DNA from: Saccharomyces mikatae IFO 1815
Taxonomy: Eukaryota > Ascomycota > Saccharomycetes > Saccharomycetales > Saccharomycetaceae
Direction of reading: 5' to 3'
Assembly: GCF_947241705.1 (NCBI RefSeq)
Contig: NC_079260.1
Location: 310,001 to 374,000 of the forward strand
Length of the DNA: 64,000 nt
Positions 23,290 through 34,889 of the stretch are shown here, piece by piece. The notes under the pieces are model-generated. The model was given only the letters and a program-made list of their open reading frames with translations. It made no database searches and was not told where the DNA came from. The position numbers and the translations under genes are program-made. The first letter of the stretch is position 1. Each line of letters starts with the position of its first letter.

Positions 23290-23670
23290 CTACTTGTGCA
23301 GCCAAAGAATCGTGATCAAATAGCAGGTGTTGTTGTTTTGACTTTCCAACTTGTAGTTGAAGATACCATCCCTTTTAGATTGCCAGGATGCGCCCGTATC
23401 GTTCCTCAATGAGAAATCATTAGCTCCTTCATTAAGATCTCCAACGTCCAATGTGGTCACTGAGACAATATACTTGTATAAAGAAGAGTGCCTTTCAAGT
23501 TTTTCTAGCACCAGTTTTATTAAAGGATTAGAAATTGGTTCTGTTGAAGAATCTATCTCATGGCTATCTCTTAAACTATCATAACTTTCTTGGATCAGCG
23601 AAACTAGCTTTTCTTCGGGCAAAGGAGAGTTTTCACTCTTTCCATCCTTTATCTCAACCTCAAGGCTCAT
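23290..23670 (-). CDS. TDA2: Tda2, dynein-light-chain-like partner of Aim21 at actin patches
   Basis: From [15 protein letters not shown] the product has 126 residues, the same as S. cerevisiae Tda2 (YER071C). In the family it forms a homodimer with a Tctex-type dynein light chain fold and, with Aim21, controls actin assembly at endocytic patches. Conserved parts are the [13 protein letters not shown]-type N-terminal helix, [20 protein letters not shown] and the C-terminal [11 protein letters not shown] strand. The frame is open upstream to 23718 and has one more in-frame ATG at 23706, which would add 12 residues; I chose 23670 because it gives the family N-terminus. It converges on RNR1 and is divergent from VTC1. 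Confidence 0.9.
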   Translation of the reverse strand: MSLEVEIKDGKSENSPLPEEKLVSLIQESYDSLRDSHEIDSSTEPISNPLIKLVLEKLERHSSLYKYIVSVTTLDVGDLNEGANDFSLRNDTGASWQSKRDGIFNYKLESQNNNTCYLITILWLHK

Positions 23671-24565
<895 letters not shown>

Positions 24566-25434
24566 TATTGTAATTTCAATATCATATGCGAAAGATGTGC
24601 ATAAAACTGTATTCTTCAAGAAGTTCGCAAATAGTTTGGTTTCATATAAGCGCATATATAGAAATATACATCTATAGGTAATCATGAACAATAAAAATAT
24701 TCACATTTCAGGAAAGCCAAGGTATATGTCACTTTTTATCACCAAGTAATAATTTAGCTCACTCCACAGGGACGTAATAACTGTCTGAAAAACTCCATTC
24801 TATGGTGAGGCGTGTCGCTTTTCTTCAGCTTGTGCTAAAGATCCTTTACACGTCCATAAATACACATGCAAATAGGGTCCTGTTTTACATTTCTTTTTCT
24901 TTTGGCCGCTACCGGGCTGGCAACTATTAACCTGAACTTGAAAATAGAACAACCGAGCAACTGTGTTAGCCGTAGAGTTGAGCTGAGTTGAGCTGAGTAT
25001 TTTGTTAGAACTTCAGCACACGCTGGGAAACTGCGTGGGATGTTTTTTTGTAATTGACTCAATATGTCCGCGCAGCCTCCGGAATACCGCTTAAGGCGTC
25101 AAAAATATGGCAACTCCTCATCTCTCTCATATTTTTCGTTCAGTATTTGAGTGATTGTGTGCCGCTGAAGCGGCGCTCTAACCGTTGAAAGACTTCTGAC
25201 TCATCGCTACGCTGTTTCTCAGAGCTTACCGATGAGGATAGCTCCATGGAAGTGAACAAAAAAAAAGCACGATTATATATGCCTCCCATACAGAGGCAAG
25301 ATTAGATTTAGATTTGGGATTTATAATGTCGTAATATGTTGAATGTATACAGTAATTATATAGATATTTTGTTCTCACGTGGTCGAGATAGAAAACAGCT
25401 TCAGGATATTGATTAAAAAAGCAAAGAAGAAAAA
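24566..25434 (+). promoter_or_regulatory. VTC1 to ALD5 spacer and ALD5 promoter
   Basis: This is 870 bp without a gene. A small tandem repeat of GAGTTGAGCT (2.5 copies) lies at about 24975-24998. Short GC-rich palindromic bits (GCCGC TGAA GCGGC near 25163) could bind zinc-cluster factors. Nothing decisive was recognised. Confidence 0.4.
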
Positions 25435-26997
25435 ATGTTTTCCCGCACAAGAGCGACAACTCTAAATTCCAACTCATTTGCCAGAAACTTGTTACGTCTC
25501 TATTCACAAGTACCATTACGTGTTCCAATCACTCTACCAAATGGGTTCACCTATGAACAACCAACTGGTTTATTCATCAATGGAGAATTCGTCGCCTCAA
25601 AGCAAAAGAAAACGTTTGATGTGATCAACCCATCGAACGAAGAAAAAATAACGACAGTTTATAAAGCTATGGAAGACGATGTTGATACAGCCGTTGCTGC
25701 TGCTAAAAAAGCCTTCGAAACTAAGTGGTCCATTGTGGAGCCCGAGGTTCGTGCTAAAGCTTTATTTAAATTAGCAGACCTGGTTGAGGAAAATAAGGAA
25801 ACGTTAGCTGCCATCGAATCTATGGATAATGGTAAGTCCCTATTTTGCGCACGTGGTGACGTCGCTTTAGTTTCCAAGTACTTGCGTTCCTGTGGCGGCT
25901 GGGCAGATAAAATTTATGGTAACGTTATTGATACTGGTAGAGACCATTTCACCTACTCTATGAAGGAACCGTTAGGTGTTTGTGGCCAAATAATCCCCTG
26001 GAACTTCCCATTATTGATGTGGTCATGGAAAATTGGCCCTGCTTTGGCTACAGGTAACACTGTAGTATTGAAACCTGCTGAAACAACACCATTATCTGCC
26101 CTTTTCGCTTCACAGTTGTGCCAGGAGGCAGGTATACCCGCTGGTGTGGTCAATATTCTTCCAGGTTCCGGCAGAGTTGTTGGGGAGAAATTGAGTGCTC
26201 ACCCAGATGTGAAAAAAATTGCTTTTACAGGCTCTACTGCCACTGGCCGTCATATTATGAAGGTGGCCGCCGATACTGTGAAAAAGGTTACTTTGGAGCT
26301 AGGGGGTAAATCGCCAAATATCGTGTTTGCTGACGCTGATATAAATAAAGCCGTTGAAAATATCGCCTTTGGCATCTTTTACAATTCTGGTGAAGTTTGT
26401 TGTGCAGGTTCCAGAATATACATTCAAGATACAGTGTATGAAGAAGTGTTGGAAAAATTAAAGGATTACACGGAATCGCTTAAAGTTGGGGACCCATTTA
26501 ATGAGGAAGTTTTCCAAGGAGCTCAAACATCTGAAAAGCAACTGCATAAAATTCTGGAGTATGTCGATGTAGCAAAATCAGAAGGGGCTCGACTTGTGAC
26601 CGGAGGTGTCAGACATGGCAATAAGGGTTTCTTTGTCAAGCCAACTGTGTTTGCTGACGTCAAAGAGGATATGAGAATTGTTAAAGAAGAAGTGTTTGGC
26701 CCCATCGTAACCGTTTCTAAATTTTCTACTGTTGATGACGTGATCGCTATGGCAAATGACTCTCAGTATGGATTAGCGGCCGGTATTCACACAAATGATA
26801 TCAACAAGGCCATTGATGTCTCCAAAAGAGTGAAGGCAGGTACCGTTTGGGTGAATACTTATAACAACTTTCACCAAAATGTTCCTTTTGGTGGCTTTGG
26901 TCAGTCAGGTATTGGACGTGAAATGGGTGAGGCTGCTTTGAGTAATTACACTCAAACAAAGTCTGTTAGAATTGCTATTGACAGACCAGTTCGTTAG
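25435..26997 (+). CDS. ALD5: Ald5, mitochondrial aldehyde dehydrogenase
   Basis: The 520-residue enzyme oxidises acetaldehyde to acetate in the mitochondrial matrix, NADP-preferring in the family, and is linked to electron-transport and respiratory-gene expression. An Arg/Ser-rich presequence covers about 1-23 (MFSRTRATT, then NLLRLYSQ). The NAD(P) fold includes FTGSTATG (about 264-271). The general base lies in LELGGKSPN (near 287-295) and the catalytic Cys is in SGEVCCAGS (about 318-326). The C-terminus [16 protein letters not shown] matches Ald5 rather than Ald4. The length equals S. cerevisiae Ald5. Confidence 0.96.
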   Translation: MFSRTRATTLNSNSFARNLLRLYSQVPLRVPITLPNGFTYEQPTGLFINGEFVASKQKKTFDVINPSNEEKITTVYKAMEDDVDTAVAAAKKAFETKWSIVEPEVRAKALFKLADLVEENKETLAAIESMDNGKSLFCARGDVALVSKYLRSCGGWADKIYGNVIDTGRDHFTYSMKEPLGVCGQIIPWNFPLLMWSWKIGPALATGNTVVLKPAETTPLSALFASQLCQEAGIPAGVVNILPGSGRVVGEKLSAHPDVKKIAFTGSTATGRHIMKVAADTVKKVTLELGGKSPNIVFADADINKAVENIAFGIFYNSGEVCCAGSRIYIQDTVYEEVLEKLKDYTESLKVGDPFNEEVFQGAQTSEKQLHKILEYVDVAKSEGARLVTGGVRHGNKGFFVKPTVFADVKEDMRIVKEEVFGPIVTVSKFSTVDDVIAMANDSQYGLAAGIHTNDINKAIDVSKRVKAGTVWVNTYNNFHQNVPFGGFGQSGIGREMGEAALSNYTQTKSVRIAIDRPVR

Positions 26998-27729
26998 AGT
27001 AACTCAGACTCGCATTACCTGCTAATTTGAAGGCATGTATGATAAACATTATAGAATAATGAAAGATGCTTCGTGACATGCAGGGGAAATCAAACAAGGA
27101 TATTTTAAAAATAATAAAACAAAAAAAAACAACGTGATAAACATTAATGAACAATGTATTTACATTCTTAAGCATAGGTGGGAGACTGCCTTCTTTACAT
27201 TTTTTTTTTTTTTTTTTTTGACAATTTATATGTGATAATATATATTAATCAAGAACGTTTCATTTGTCAGACTGTTCAGTAATTGTTCTCATCTTCGTTA
27301 AACTTTTAGCTTCATATATGCATTTTCAAGAGATTAATTAAAAAGCACTTCATGACTACCGCCAATACTGTCCGATACTTTGACAATAAACCCATACATT
27401 TGGAAAACCCATACACGTATACTGTGTTGTTTTATTTTCCTTCTTTAACTGTCATGGTTTTTGTTTGCCGGTGCCGCGGGCCACACTCTAGCAAGCTCCC
27501 GTTCACTAAAGTAGCTGCCAACCGGGAGCAAAACCTTTCAGTGACGGTGGAAAGTTCCAGAGGGAAATCGTCCTTTGGAAGGAAAGTTTCACTTCGTCTT
27601 CCACCCAGTATTCTAACTTTGCCTCCGTGAAGTAGAATAGCATAACTATAGTGCACTTCAAGAGCAAAAAAACGATTGAATATTGATTCAAGATAAGGAA
27701 TTCAAGAAACCAACATAGATTAAGCAGAA
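26998..27729 (+). promoter_or_regulatory. RPS24A promoter with paired Rap1 sites and a T20 tract
   Basis: Two same-direction Rap1 sites, ACCCATACAT (27390-27399) and ACCCATACAC (27407-27416), 17 bp apart, are the typical ribosomal-protein gene arrangement, about 320 bp before the start. A run of 20 T at 27200-27219 lies nearer the ALD5 3' end. A T-rich tract around 27420-27450 follows the Rap1 pair, as is usual. Confidence 0.85.
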
Positions 27730-28626
27730 ATGGTATGTTGATTGTGATAAATTATAAAATGGGGTTCCTTCTTCCATATGAAAGTTACCATGAATTAGAT
27801 AGGCCAAAGAGAAACAAATTGCTACTATAGAGAAAGATATGAATAAATGCTTTGAAAACCAGAAGAGGTTTAACAACTACTGGCTAAACTATAAAATTCA
27901 TAGGGCTCGTGGGAAATTTTGTTGCTCTGTGGAAAGATATGTTAAATACGTATATTAAGACAGGTTTACAGTCCAATTATAAAATCGATCAATAAGCCAA
28001 CCATGATCTCATCCTATTACAGTACAGTGCTTTGAACAATGGCTCACTAAATAAAGTCTAACTAATTTGTTACTTTGGATGAAGCATTCGAAGAGAGTGC
28101 CATCTGAATCATGAGAACTGAAAAGAACAATAAAGGGCACCATTGCCAAGTTTATCCTCGCCACGGAACGTATTTACTAACAATGTTTAATATGGTGTTT
28201 TACCTAAATTATTTTTTTCAGTCTGACGCTGTCACTATCCGTACTAGAAAGGTTATCTCCAACCCATTGTTGGCCAGAAAGCAATTCGTTGTCGACGTCT
28301 TGCACCCAAACAGAGCTAATGTCTCCAAGGATGAATTGCGTGAAAAATTGGCCGAAGTCTACAAGGCTGAAAAGGACGCTGTCTCCGTTTTCGGTTTCAG
28401 AACCCAATTTGGTGGTGGTAAGTCTGTTGGTTTCGGTTTGGTCTACAACTCTGTTGCTGAAGCCAAGAAGTTCGAACCAGCTTATAGATTAGTCAGATAC
28501 GGCTTGGCTGAAAAGGTTGAAAAGGCTTCTAGACAACAAAGAAAGCAAAAGAAGAACAGAGACAAGAAGATCTTCGGTACTGGTAAGAGATTGGCTAAGA
28601 AGGTTGCTCGTCGTAACGCCGATTAA
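27730..28626 (+). CDS. RPS24A: Rps24A (eS24), 40S ribosomal protein, one intron
   Basis: Exon 1 is only the ATG (27730-27732). The intron starts GTATGT at 27733, has the branch box TACTAAC at 28175-28181 and ends in CAG at 28221. Exon 2 (28222-28626) encodes [14 protein letters not shown] to the RRNAD end, 135 residues in all. The 489-bp intron is near the S. cerevisiae size. eS24 sits on the small subunit body and is needed for 20S pre-rRNA processing. The Lys-rich C-terminal extension ([16 protein letters not shown]) contacts rRNA. RPS24B is the paralog on chromosome IX; synteny with ALD5 and YOS1 favours RPS24A. A longer frame starting in the intron at 28111 is not real. Confidence 0.97.
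27733..28221 (+). other. RPS24A intron
   Basis: This 489-nt spliceosomal intron has a consensus GTATGT donor, a perfect TACTAAC branch box 41 nt before the CAG acceptor, and a T-rich stretch (ATTTTTTTCAG) between them. No snoRNA was recognised in it. Confidence 0.95.
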
Positions 28627-29120
28627 GCAAACTAACTTCAAATCGTCAAAATATTTTAGCGGATTGTTTAGTTTTCAATATATAAATATGTGTATCTTTT
28701 TCCAATAAAAAATATAATCAATAATTTTAAGAGATCCAAGGATTTATTTTCATGATATTGAAAGTTTCGGGGCAAAGACATAGTCTCATCGATCGAGTCT
28801 ACTGGTTATAGCCGTTTACGATTTATGAATATTTTCTTTAAAAAGATAGCAGCATGCATCTCACATATTACATATTATGTCAATATTAGTCGTCGGTGGA
28901 GGTGCCAGCACTTTCAGGTTTGTTTCCATCTCTTTCTGCTTCTTTCATTTTTTAGCTTAGTCACGTGACCGTTTTTAGATACACGTATATAGAAAGGTTA
29001 ATTGAATTGGACGGTTTTCACATAAGTTAGCGGTATATACACGCAACTCCCATTTTAAAGTGATAGTTACACAAAGAGGCCCTCTAGAGTAAGCAAAAAC
29101 TTTGGTATAGAAGAAATATA
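28627..29120 (+). promoter_or_regulatory. RPS24A 3' region and YOS1 promoter
   Basis: A perfect TCACGTGA palindrome at 28961-28968 is a strong Cbf1-type site, 153 bp before YOS1. The first 80 bases hold the RPS24A 3' end signals (TATATAAATATG region). A 27-codon frame at 28877 (MSILVVGGG...) has no support. Confidence 0.5.
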
Positions 29121-29587
29121 ATGATATTTGGATTGGGTAGGCTATTCTATGTCATTCTATTGCTAATTAATGCTGTTGCAGTGCTGAGCGAGGAGAGATT
29201 TTTGAGAAGAAGTATGTGAATAGGAAAGAAACCCATTAACTAGCTTTTATAAGGGGACGATTTAATACTAACTTTATTGAATATGCTAATGCAATATTCT
29301 TATTGATTTCTGCAGTCGGCCTAGGAAGGTCAAATGACGAGGCGCCTGTTTTTGGTCAAGATAAAAATACCACCAAATCTAAGGTTGTGCAATTGATTGG
29401 TGCCGTACAAACCTTACTGAGGAGTATGTTTTTTTGATGGAAGTACTGTAAAAGTTACACTTTATCGAATTTTTAATTGTTTTTCCTTTTTCTCAGGAAC
29501 CTTACTAACGTTTCATTAATTATTCTTATAGTACCATTAATTGGAATAAATGTACTGGTAATCATTTATGAATTAATATTGGGATGA
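29121..29587 (+). CDS. YOS1: Yos1, ER-Golgi transport membrane protein, two introns
   Basis: Three exons are read: 29121-29211, 29316-29423 and 29532-29587. Intron 1 (29212-29315) has GTATGT, TACTAAC at 29266-29272 and CAG. Intron 2 (29424-29531) has GTATGT, TACTAAC at 29503-29509 and TAG. The product is 84 residues, MIFGLGRLFYVILLL to the VIIYELILG end, against 85 in S. cerevisiae. It has two membrane segments (about 5-22 and 62-82). In the family it binds Yip1 and Yif1 and is essential for COPII vesicle formation and fusion. Genes with two introns are rare in Saccharomyces, and the same structure is known for YOS1. Confidence 0.95.
29212..29315 (+). other. YOS1 intron 1
   Basis: A 104-nt intron with a GTATGT donor, TACTAAC at 29266 and a TTTCTGCAG acceptor. 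It splits the Ile codon after FLRR. Confidence 0.93.
29424..29531 (+). other. YOS1 intron 2
   Basis: A 108-nt intron with a GTATGT donor, TACTAAC at 29503 and a TTCTTATAG acceptor. The branch-to-acceptor distance is short, about 22 nt. Confidence 0.92.
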
Positions 29588-29868
29588 ACTACGTACGCGA
29601 ACAAAGCAAATATTACATATAGTTATATATATAATTTGAAGACTTACAAGAAAATGACACATATAAACCTTTTCCTTTAATTTTGTCTGTAATAATGAAA
29701 GTATTAAAGATAGAATTGAATATTCAAAAGGATCGAAAATTGGAGACTTCGCACGATATATGGAAAAATAACTGTGTTGTTTAGCTAGTTACTTGTCAAA
29801 TAGGTATCAGCTAATACCATAGGCAGATGGTTTCGTGAAAGCATGAAAAAAAGAACGGATACAATTAC

Positions 29869-32658
29869 CTACTGTGGCAGCTCTTTCAATTTATCGCTCA
29901 TAAACGTTTCCAAAATCTCTAACTCTGTGATTTGTTTAATCAATACACTTAATGATATATTGTCCTTGTTGCTTTCGTTACCATCCTCCGTTTCCATTAT
30001 ATCATCAAGGCGTAATTTGAAATAAAATAACAAACAATCATAGATGAAAATAAACTGGTTGATATTCTGTACCATAGAAATTCGTTGCTTTCTAAAAATG
30101 TTGATCGTCCATGAAATTGGATCGAATAATTTTGCTGGATATTGGAATTTAATAAATTCTTTCTGCAACATTTCAAACATTTCAAAGTTTGAAAGAATGG
30201 AATCTATTGTGCATAAAGTACCAGTTCTTCCACATCCTGCGGAGCAATGAACTAGAATAGTGGGAACTTGGTTTTCATGATAGTAATTTCTGGCAAATAA
30301 TGTATCTATTATATGGTTTTTTAAGTTGATTGCTTGTAAGATTGAGGTGGGGTTAAGCAAAGTGCCCAGGTCGGGCCAATTCTTCACCTGGATCTGTAAT
30401 ACTTCATAAGGCTTCTCTTGGTCATGGTAAGTTAACTGAATCTTTCTTATGAATATTGCATCATCATCATCATCATCATTATTATTATCATTATTATCAT
30501 TATTATCATCATCATATTCAAATTTATTGTTATTATTATTTTTATTGTTGTTGTTGTTGTTGCTGTTATTAGTATTACCGCGTACGTTAACTGAAAATAA
30601 ATTGTTATTCTTTTTTGAGGTGGCATTTTTTCTCGTAGTACCAGTAGGCATCTTTAAAATCTTCTTCTCTAGCAATTTAACGTGAATTCCATTATAACTA
30701 CCTTCTTGCCAATAACGGTAACATTTCTCTATACCATTCTCAAAGTCGTTTGTCAATGATAGCACCAATGGGACGCCGTTATTCAATATGCATGTATAAA
30801 AATCATGCACGGTGGAGGGCATGGGCGCTTGTGTGGCTATATAACGTACTCTTCTTGTTGTGGTTGTGGCGGTTGAGAATGATGGATTCTGCTCAAAAGA
30901 AAATCTTGGTAGAGACAAATAATTTGCGTTGATATAATTGTCAAGGATGCCACCATCAGAAGTAGAATGAGAATGTTTAATACCTCTTGATGATTGAGTA
31001 CCCTTCTTGAGAATAACTCTGGAGTGCTCGTAGGGAAAAATGTCCTTATATCTATTCTTTGCCCCTAGTTCGACACCAGATGATATTATAATGTCATCCG
31101 ACTCCGAATCAGAATCCGATTCAAGACTTAGCATCGATTTATATTTACTATATTGAGTAAATATCGGCTGAGAGTGCGATCTCTTCTGTACCTTGTTTAC
31201 ATCAGGAAACTTTGGGGGCATGATGGTTGAAGAGGCAGTCGATGTCAATTGCTCAGGATAAGAGGACGGCTTATCAATTATAAATGAATTTTCCTTTTTC
31301 CTAAAAGACACAGAATGATTCAACCGTCTCTTCTCCAGAAAATCTAATCTTTGAAACTGAGAAACCAATTCGATCTTGGGAATTGTCATCAGATGTTGAA
31401 ACCATTTTGGAATAACGAAATCAATGTCTTGTTGCCTATAAGTTTTATGCAAGGTCTCATACTTAATTTGGAACCCTAGTTTGTCTTTGTTAATGTCTTT
31501 TTTAAAGGGATTTTTGTTCTTCGGAAATTGAAAGTTCTGTAAGGATTCTTTGGCGGAATCGTTGTTGTACCATCTCTCATGTTCTTCTTTTATGTTGACT
31601 GCACTTAAATATGTCTCTAGATCCATTATTTCTTCATTTTGCGAGAACTTAAACACTTGGTTTATGTTTGTTTGTGGGGCAGGTAGTTGGAACTTGAACA
31701 AGGCAGATATGGGGGAAGATGAAGACATGGGAGAATCTGATAGAATGTTACGCGGGGAAGGAGAATTCGAAAAACTTGAATGATCTGACCTACTATCATC
31801 AGGTACTTTCAACTTGAGATTCATTTGTGGCGATGATGATGGTGTTGTTGCCGTCATATGAGGCGCTATGTTGTGTAGATTATTGATGAAGTTTGTCTTG
31901 GGACTTTTAGGTTCAGTTTCAGCTGAATCAACGCAACAGGGGTTAATTGAGTTTGTCCTTATATGATCTGGAAATAGAATTTTGAATTGAGAAAAGCCAC
32001 ACATCAATATAGACACGGTTTTTTTAGCCTTACTGTCAAACTCCACTAGCTTGGAAGCGATGCCAAAACAAGGTAGAGAAACAGAGCTTTCAGTCTGATT
32101 TGCGGTACTGTCATAAATGATTATGCGAAGGTTGTCGATGGCCAGTTTGTGTTCTAACACAGCTTGCTCGTTGGGAGTCAAGTTGTCTAAGAGTTTGGAA
32201 AAGGTAAAATTCTTTCTCCTCAACAACGTGGAAGGCAGACAAACATGAATGGAGTTTGTGATAATCGATTTGGCGTGTTCAGTAAACGGCCTGACGTCTA
32301 GTAATAGCAATTTTTCATTTGGTAAAGTTTCAATAATTTTACCTAGCTCCACAGCAGTTATTAGCGAGCAGCCCTGTGGCTTGTTATATCGTTGTTCTTT
32401 AGGTTTGAAACTCGGCAATACAGGAGCAGTCGCCCTCTTCAGCAACACTGGCGAAGATGTCTTATAGCTCACCAAAGGGCTGCTGGCTTTGGGGCTATGG
32501 TATATGTTGCTGTTCATGTTAGTGTGGTAACTGCTACTAGGAGGGTGTTTCAAATATGTATTCGAGTCCGAGTCCGTTTCTATCAAAGTGCTAGTATCGG
32601 AAAGTATCGACGTGCGGTCAGTAGATAAAATACTCGGGCAATGTATACTGTCCCTCAT
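29869..32658 (-). CDS. PTP3: Ptp3, phosphotyrosine phosphatase acting on MAP kinases
   Basis: The 929-residue protein is almost the length of S. cerevisiae Ptp3 (928). It dephosphorylates Fus3 and Hog1 tyrosines in the cytoplasm. The N-terminal half has a rhodanese/Cdc25-like domain (about 100-225, LLLLDVRPF to LMCGFSQFKILFPDH) of the type carrying the CH2 MAPK-binding motif. The catalytic PTP domain occupies about 500-915, with YINANYL and the signature HCSAGCGRTGT near 803-813. Inside the PTP domain is a long Asn then Asp run (about 695-733), coded by AAT/GAT-type repeats (30460-30572) and probably variable in length. The first ATG at 32658 is taken. It converges on YOS1. Confidence 0.96.
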   Translation of the reverse strand: MRDSIHCPSILSTDRTSILSDTSTLIETDSDSNTYLKHPPSSSYHTNMNSNIYHSPKASSPLVSYKTSSPVLLKRATAPVLPSFKPKEQRYNKPQGCSLITAVELGKIIETLPNEKLLLLDVRPFTEHAKSIITNSIHVCLPSTLLRRKNFTFSKLLDNLTPNEQAVLEHKLAIDNLRIIIYDSTANQTESSVSLPCFGIASKLVEFDSKAKKTVSILMCGFSQFKILFPDHIRTNSINPCCVDSAETEPKSPKTNFINNLHNIAPHMTATTPSSSPQMNLKLKVPDDSRSDHSSFSNSPSPRNILSDSPMSSSSPISALFKFQLPAPQTNINQVFKFSQNEEIMDLETYLSAVNIKEEHERWYNNDSAKESLQNFQFPKNKNPFKKDINKDKLGFQIKYETLHKTYRQQDIDFVIPKWFQHLMTIPKIELVSQFQRLDFLEKRRLNHSVSFRKKENSFIIDKPSSYPEQLTSTASSTIMPPKFPDVNKVQKRSHSQPIFTQYSKYKSMLSLESDSDSESDDIIISSGVELGAKNRYKDIFPYEHSRVILKKGTQSSRGIKHSHSTSDGGILDNYINANYLSLPRFSFEQNPSFSTATTTTRRVRYIATQAPMPSTVHDFYTCILNNGVPLVLSLTNDFENGIEKCYRYWQEGSYNGIHVKLLEKKILKMPTGTTRKNATSKKNNNLFSVNVRGNTNNSNNNNNNKNNNNNKFEYDDDNNDNNDNNNDDDDDDAIFIRKIQLTYHDQEKPYEVLQIQVKNWPDLGTLLNPTSILQAINLKNHIIDTLFARNYYHENQVPTILVHCSAGCGRTGTLCTIDSILSNFEMFEMLQKEFIKFQYPAKLFDPISWTINIFRKQRISMVQNINQFIFIYDCLLFYFKLRLDDIMETEDGNESNKDNISLSVLIKQITELEILETFMSDKLKELPQ
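30460..30572 (-). repeat. Trinucleotide repeat tract in PTP3 (Asn/Asp runs)
   Basis: Runs of ATT/TTG and ATC units on the plus strand encode poly-Asn and poly-Asp within the PTP domain, between FSVNVRGN and AIFIRKIQL. Such runs slip easily and usually vary between strains. Confidence 0.9.
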
Positions 32659-33448
32659 GTTCTAAATGGTAAGCAACTTAGCTAATTAATGAGGTAAATA
32701 TAATAGTTACTTTCTGTGGCCTTTTCAGTGATAAGAGCAAATACGCTATTATAACACCGATGATAGTGGGTTATGCAAGTTTGTGGTTTGTACACAGTGC
32801 TTGTTTGTTCTTGAACCTACAATATTACATGTCAAAAGAGAAGACTAAACTGAGGTCGGTGAAAACACAGTCTTACGTCTGCAGTGTAAATGACAAGGAG
32901 AAGATTGGCCACTTGCGCATCGAATACTAACTATCTGCATTCATTCATGCCAGGTGCGCAAACAGCTGAGTCTGGCTAACACCACATTCCCGCTGCGCTG
33001 CGTTCTCCGATGACGTTTTACCGGAGAAAGTATTTTTTTTTATCAAGATCTTTTCTTTTCGTTCAGGGTCAGCGGGCCCAAAAATCCAAGAGTCGCCGCT
33101 GTCTTGTTGCTGTTTAAGGTTTCCGCTTACTATAGCAAGATGGCAGCAGGAGATGCTGAGAAAAGCGTGGGATTTAATAGGAAGCTAGAAATGCACACGG
33201 GTGAGTAATAGCAGTAACGACACATAGAGTAGTATAATAGGGCGCGGTTTTGTGGTGCATATAGCACATAGATGTCTCTTATTGGGGCTGTCAACTAGTA
33301 ACGGGTTTAGTGAGTAAGCAGCGAAAACAGCCGATGCCTTTTAATAGTCAATTGTAATTTTACCAGCCGTTCTGCTACTCTTTCCCTGTGGGGAGGGTGG
33401 GGTGCATCGCGATAACCACACGGAAGAAAAAAACTTGGCAAAAATAAA
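32659..33448. other. PTP3 upstream region up to the tRNA-Ala gene
   Basis: This 790-bp region serves as the PTP3 promoter. A tiny frame near 33140 (22 codons) is not supported. Poly-T and A-rich tracts are present, but no site could be named with confidence. Confidence 0.45.
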
Positions 33449-33521
33449 TGGACGCAACCGGAATCGAACCGATGACCTCTTCCTTGCAAGGGAAGCGCGC
33501 TACCAACTGCGCCATGTGCCC
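33449..33521 (-). tRNA. tA(UGC): tRNA-Ala (anticodon UGC)
   Basis: The reverse complement begins GGGCACATGGCGCAGTTGG (acceptor plus A box) and has the anticodon stem CTTCCCTTGCAAGGGAAG with TGC in the loop. It ends with GGTTCGATTCC (B box) and the matching acceptor strand plus discriminator A; 73 nt, no intron. Transcription ends at the TTTTT in the following bases (plus-strand AAAAA near 33441). S. cerevisiae has tA(UGC)E at the same place. Ty LTRs gather upstream of it (33593 on), as expected for elements that target Pol III genes. Confidence 0.97.
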
Positions 33522-33592
33522 ATAATTACAATGGTCTTTTAGGAAAGACCGTTAGGTAAGTGATATCTGACATGTTTTATAATTAATCATTC

Positions 33593-33935
33593 TGTTCGGG
33601 AATAGTTAATTGTCGAAACGTATCAACGATTTGATTTACATAAAGTTGCTTATGCTATTGTCTATTTGCTAGCGCTCATACGAATAGCATATATATCATA
33701 TAGGTAGTTAGATGATGACATAAATGATGAGAAACAGTCATCGATCTTAGTGGAACCAGAAAAGCAAGGATCGATTATGAAAACTTATAGAACGGGAGAA
33801 GAAACAAGTACATTTTTATGCAAAATTATCAATTCCCCTTTGTGGATTCCTATGCCCTCGAGGAGAACTTCCAGTATATTATGTATACATATTGATATTA
33901 CCTTAATCGTCAATGGAACCCCAAAATTTATCTCA
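33593..33935 (+). repeat. Degenerate delta LTR upstream of tRNA-Ala
   Basis: A decayed delta LTR starts near TGTTCGGGAATAG and ends at TTTATCTCA. Matching blocks include ATGATGAGAAACAGTCATCG, TCCCCTTTGTGGATTCC and CTCGAGGAGAACTTCC. It starts about 72 bp upstream of the tRNA gene's 5' end, a usual distance for Ty1/Ty4 integration. No clean target duplication remains. Confidence 0.85.
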
Positions 33936-33999
33936 AACTTCACATATTTCTGACCTAATATATTATATGAAATTTTATGATGCCAAATGGTGACAGCGT

Positions 34000-34350
34000 G
34001 GAATCCCAAATATAAATTTATTAAAAAAGTTATTAATAAATAGTGGTAAGTATGTGTTATGAATCAAGAATAACGCCGATCTTCTTATACTGTACAAGAA
34101 AGGTGTATAAGGAATACATGCCGACTGGATTTATTAAACATGACTAATTTAGTATAAGCTCAATGTTGCGACATATTTCTTATATACATAAATTTATCGT
34201 GGTTACTAGTGCGGACAATAATAGGACCACTTATTTGACAAGCTTCCTTTAAAATATATTATTGTGCTTGGATAGATTTACATTTTGTTTGGATGTTTAT
34301 TAACAGATTGATTAATTATCAATTGATAAATATTTAATCTGCTTGTGTCT
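34000..34350 (-). mobile_element. Ty4-family remnant (LTR plus a stub of internal DNA)
   Basis: A much-decayed minus-strand tau LTR (about 34000-34240, ending CCACTTATTTGACA) is followed by sequence that aligns with the region just inside the 3' LTR of the whole element (purine tract, then AATATATTATTG and AATTATCAATTG). So this is part of a former full-length Ty4-type copy, not only a solo LTR. It is broken and old; only about 110 bp of internal sequence can be followed. Confidence 0.65.
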
Positions 34351-34504
34351 CACTGCCTAAAGATCTCGTTTAACATTTCCCTTGTTCCACCATCGGTACA
34401 ATCACATCTAAACATATACGAACACGTCCTTAGTATACGATGCAAATATTCAACTTGTTACCATAGCAGCTTGCGTGAACAATGACAAGCCACTTATTCC
34501 AACA
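34351..34504 (-). repeat. Tau LTR end fragment
   Basis: The stretch ends in CCACTTATTCCAACA, the outer end of a minus-strand tau LTR as at 5917-5931. Homology further left is weak, so the left border is uncertain. Confidence 0.5.
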
Positions 34505-34889
34505 AAGGTATTTGTACGTTTAGATCAATTTATGAAACGCTGAACTTTATCGTTTACGATGTTAAAAGATGGCATGGAAAAAAAGATTATAATATCATCC
34601 AAATTTGCTCACTTCTTTTGGTGATTCCTTACAGACAGGGAAAAGAACTTCCGCAATCTCTATTGCATATTAGTTGGTACATTAAGCGTAAAAACACTTT
34701 CTTATTGTCGTGCATATATTATTAAAATGCCACTACGCAGCCTCCAAACGAAGTGATTTACTGTGTTTCATTCACTTTCTACTATGTTTTGATTTTTCTA
34801 GACTAATTAAGGGGTCTAGTTACTACTTGCAGCCAACTGATGGCTGGACTCAGCTATATAAAAAAAATATTCATAACTAGAGCTAACTT

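Noticed and set aside
28111-28221. Longer RPS24A frame starting inside the intron
   Set aside because: The ATG at 27730, GTATGT donor, TACTAAC branch box and CAG acceptor give the known gene structure.
28877-28957. 27-codon frame starting MSILVVGGG, like a Rossmann opening
   Set aside because: Too short, stops at once, no splice sites that would extend it; probably chance.
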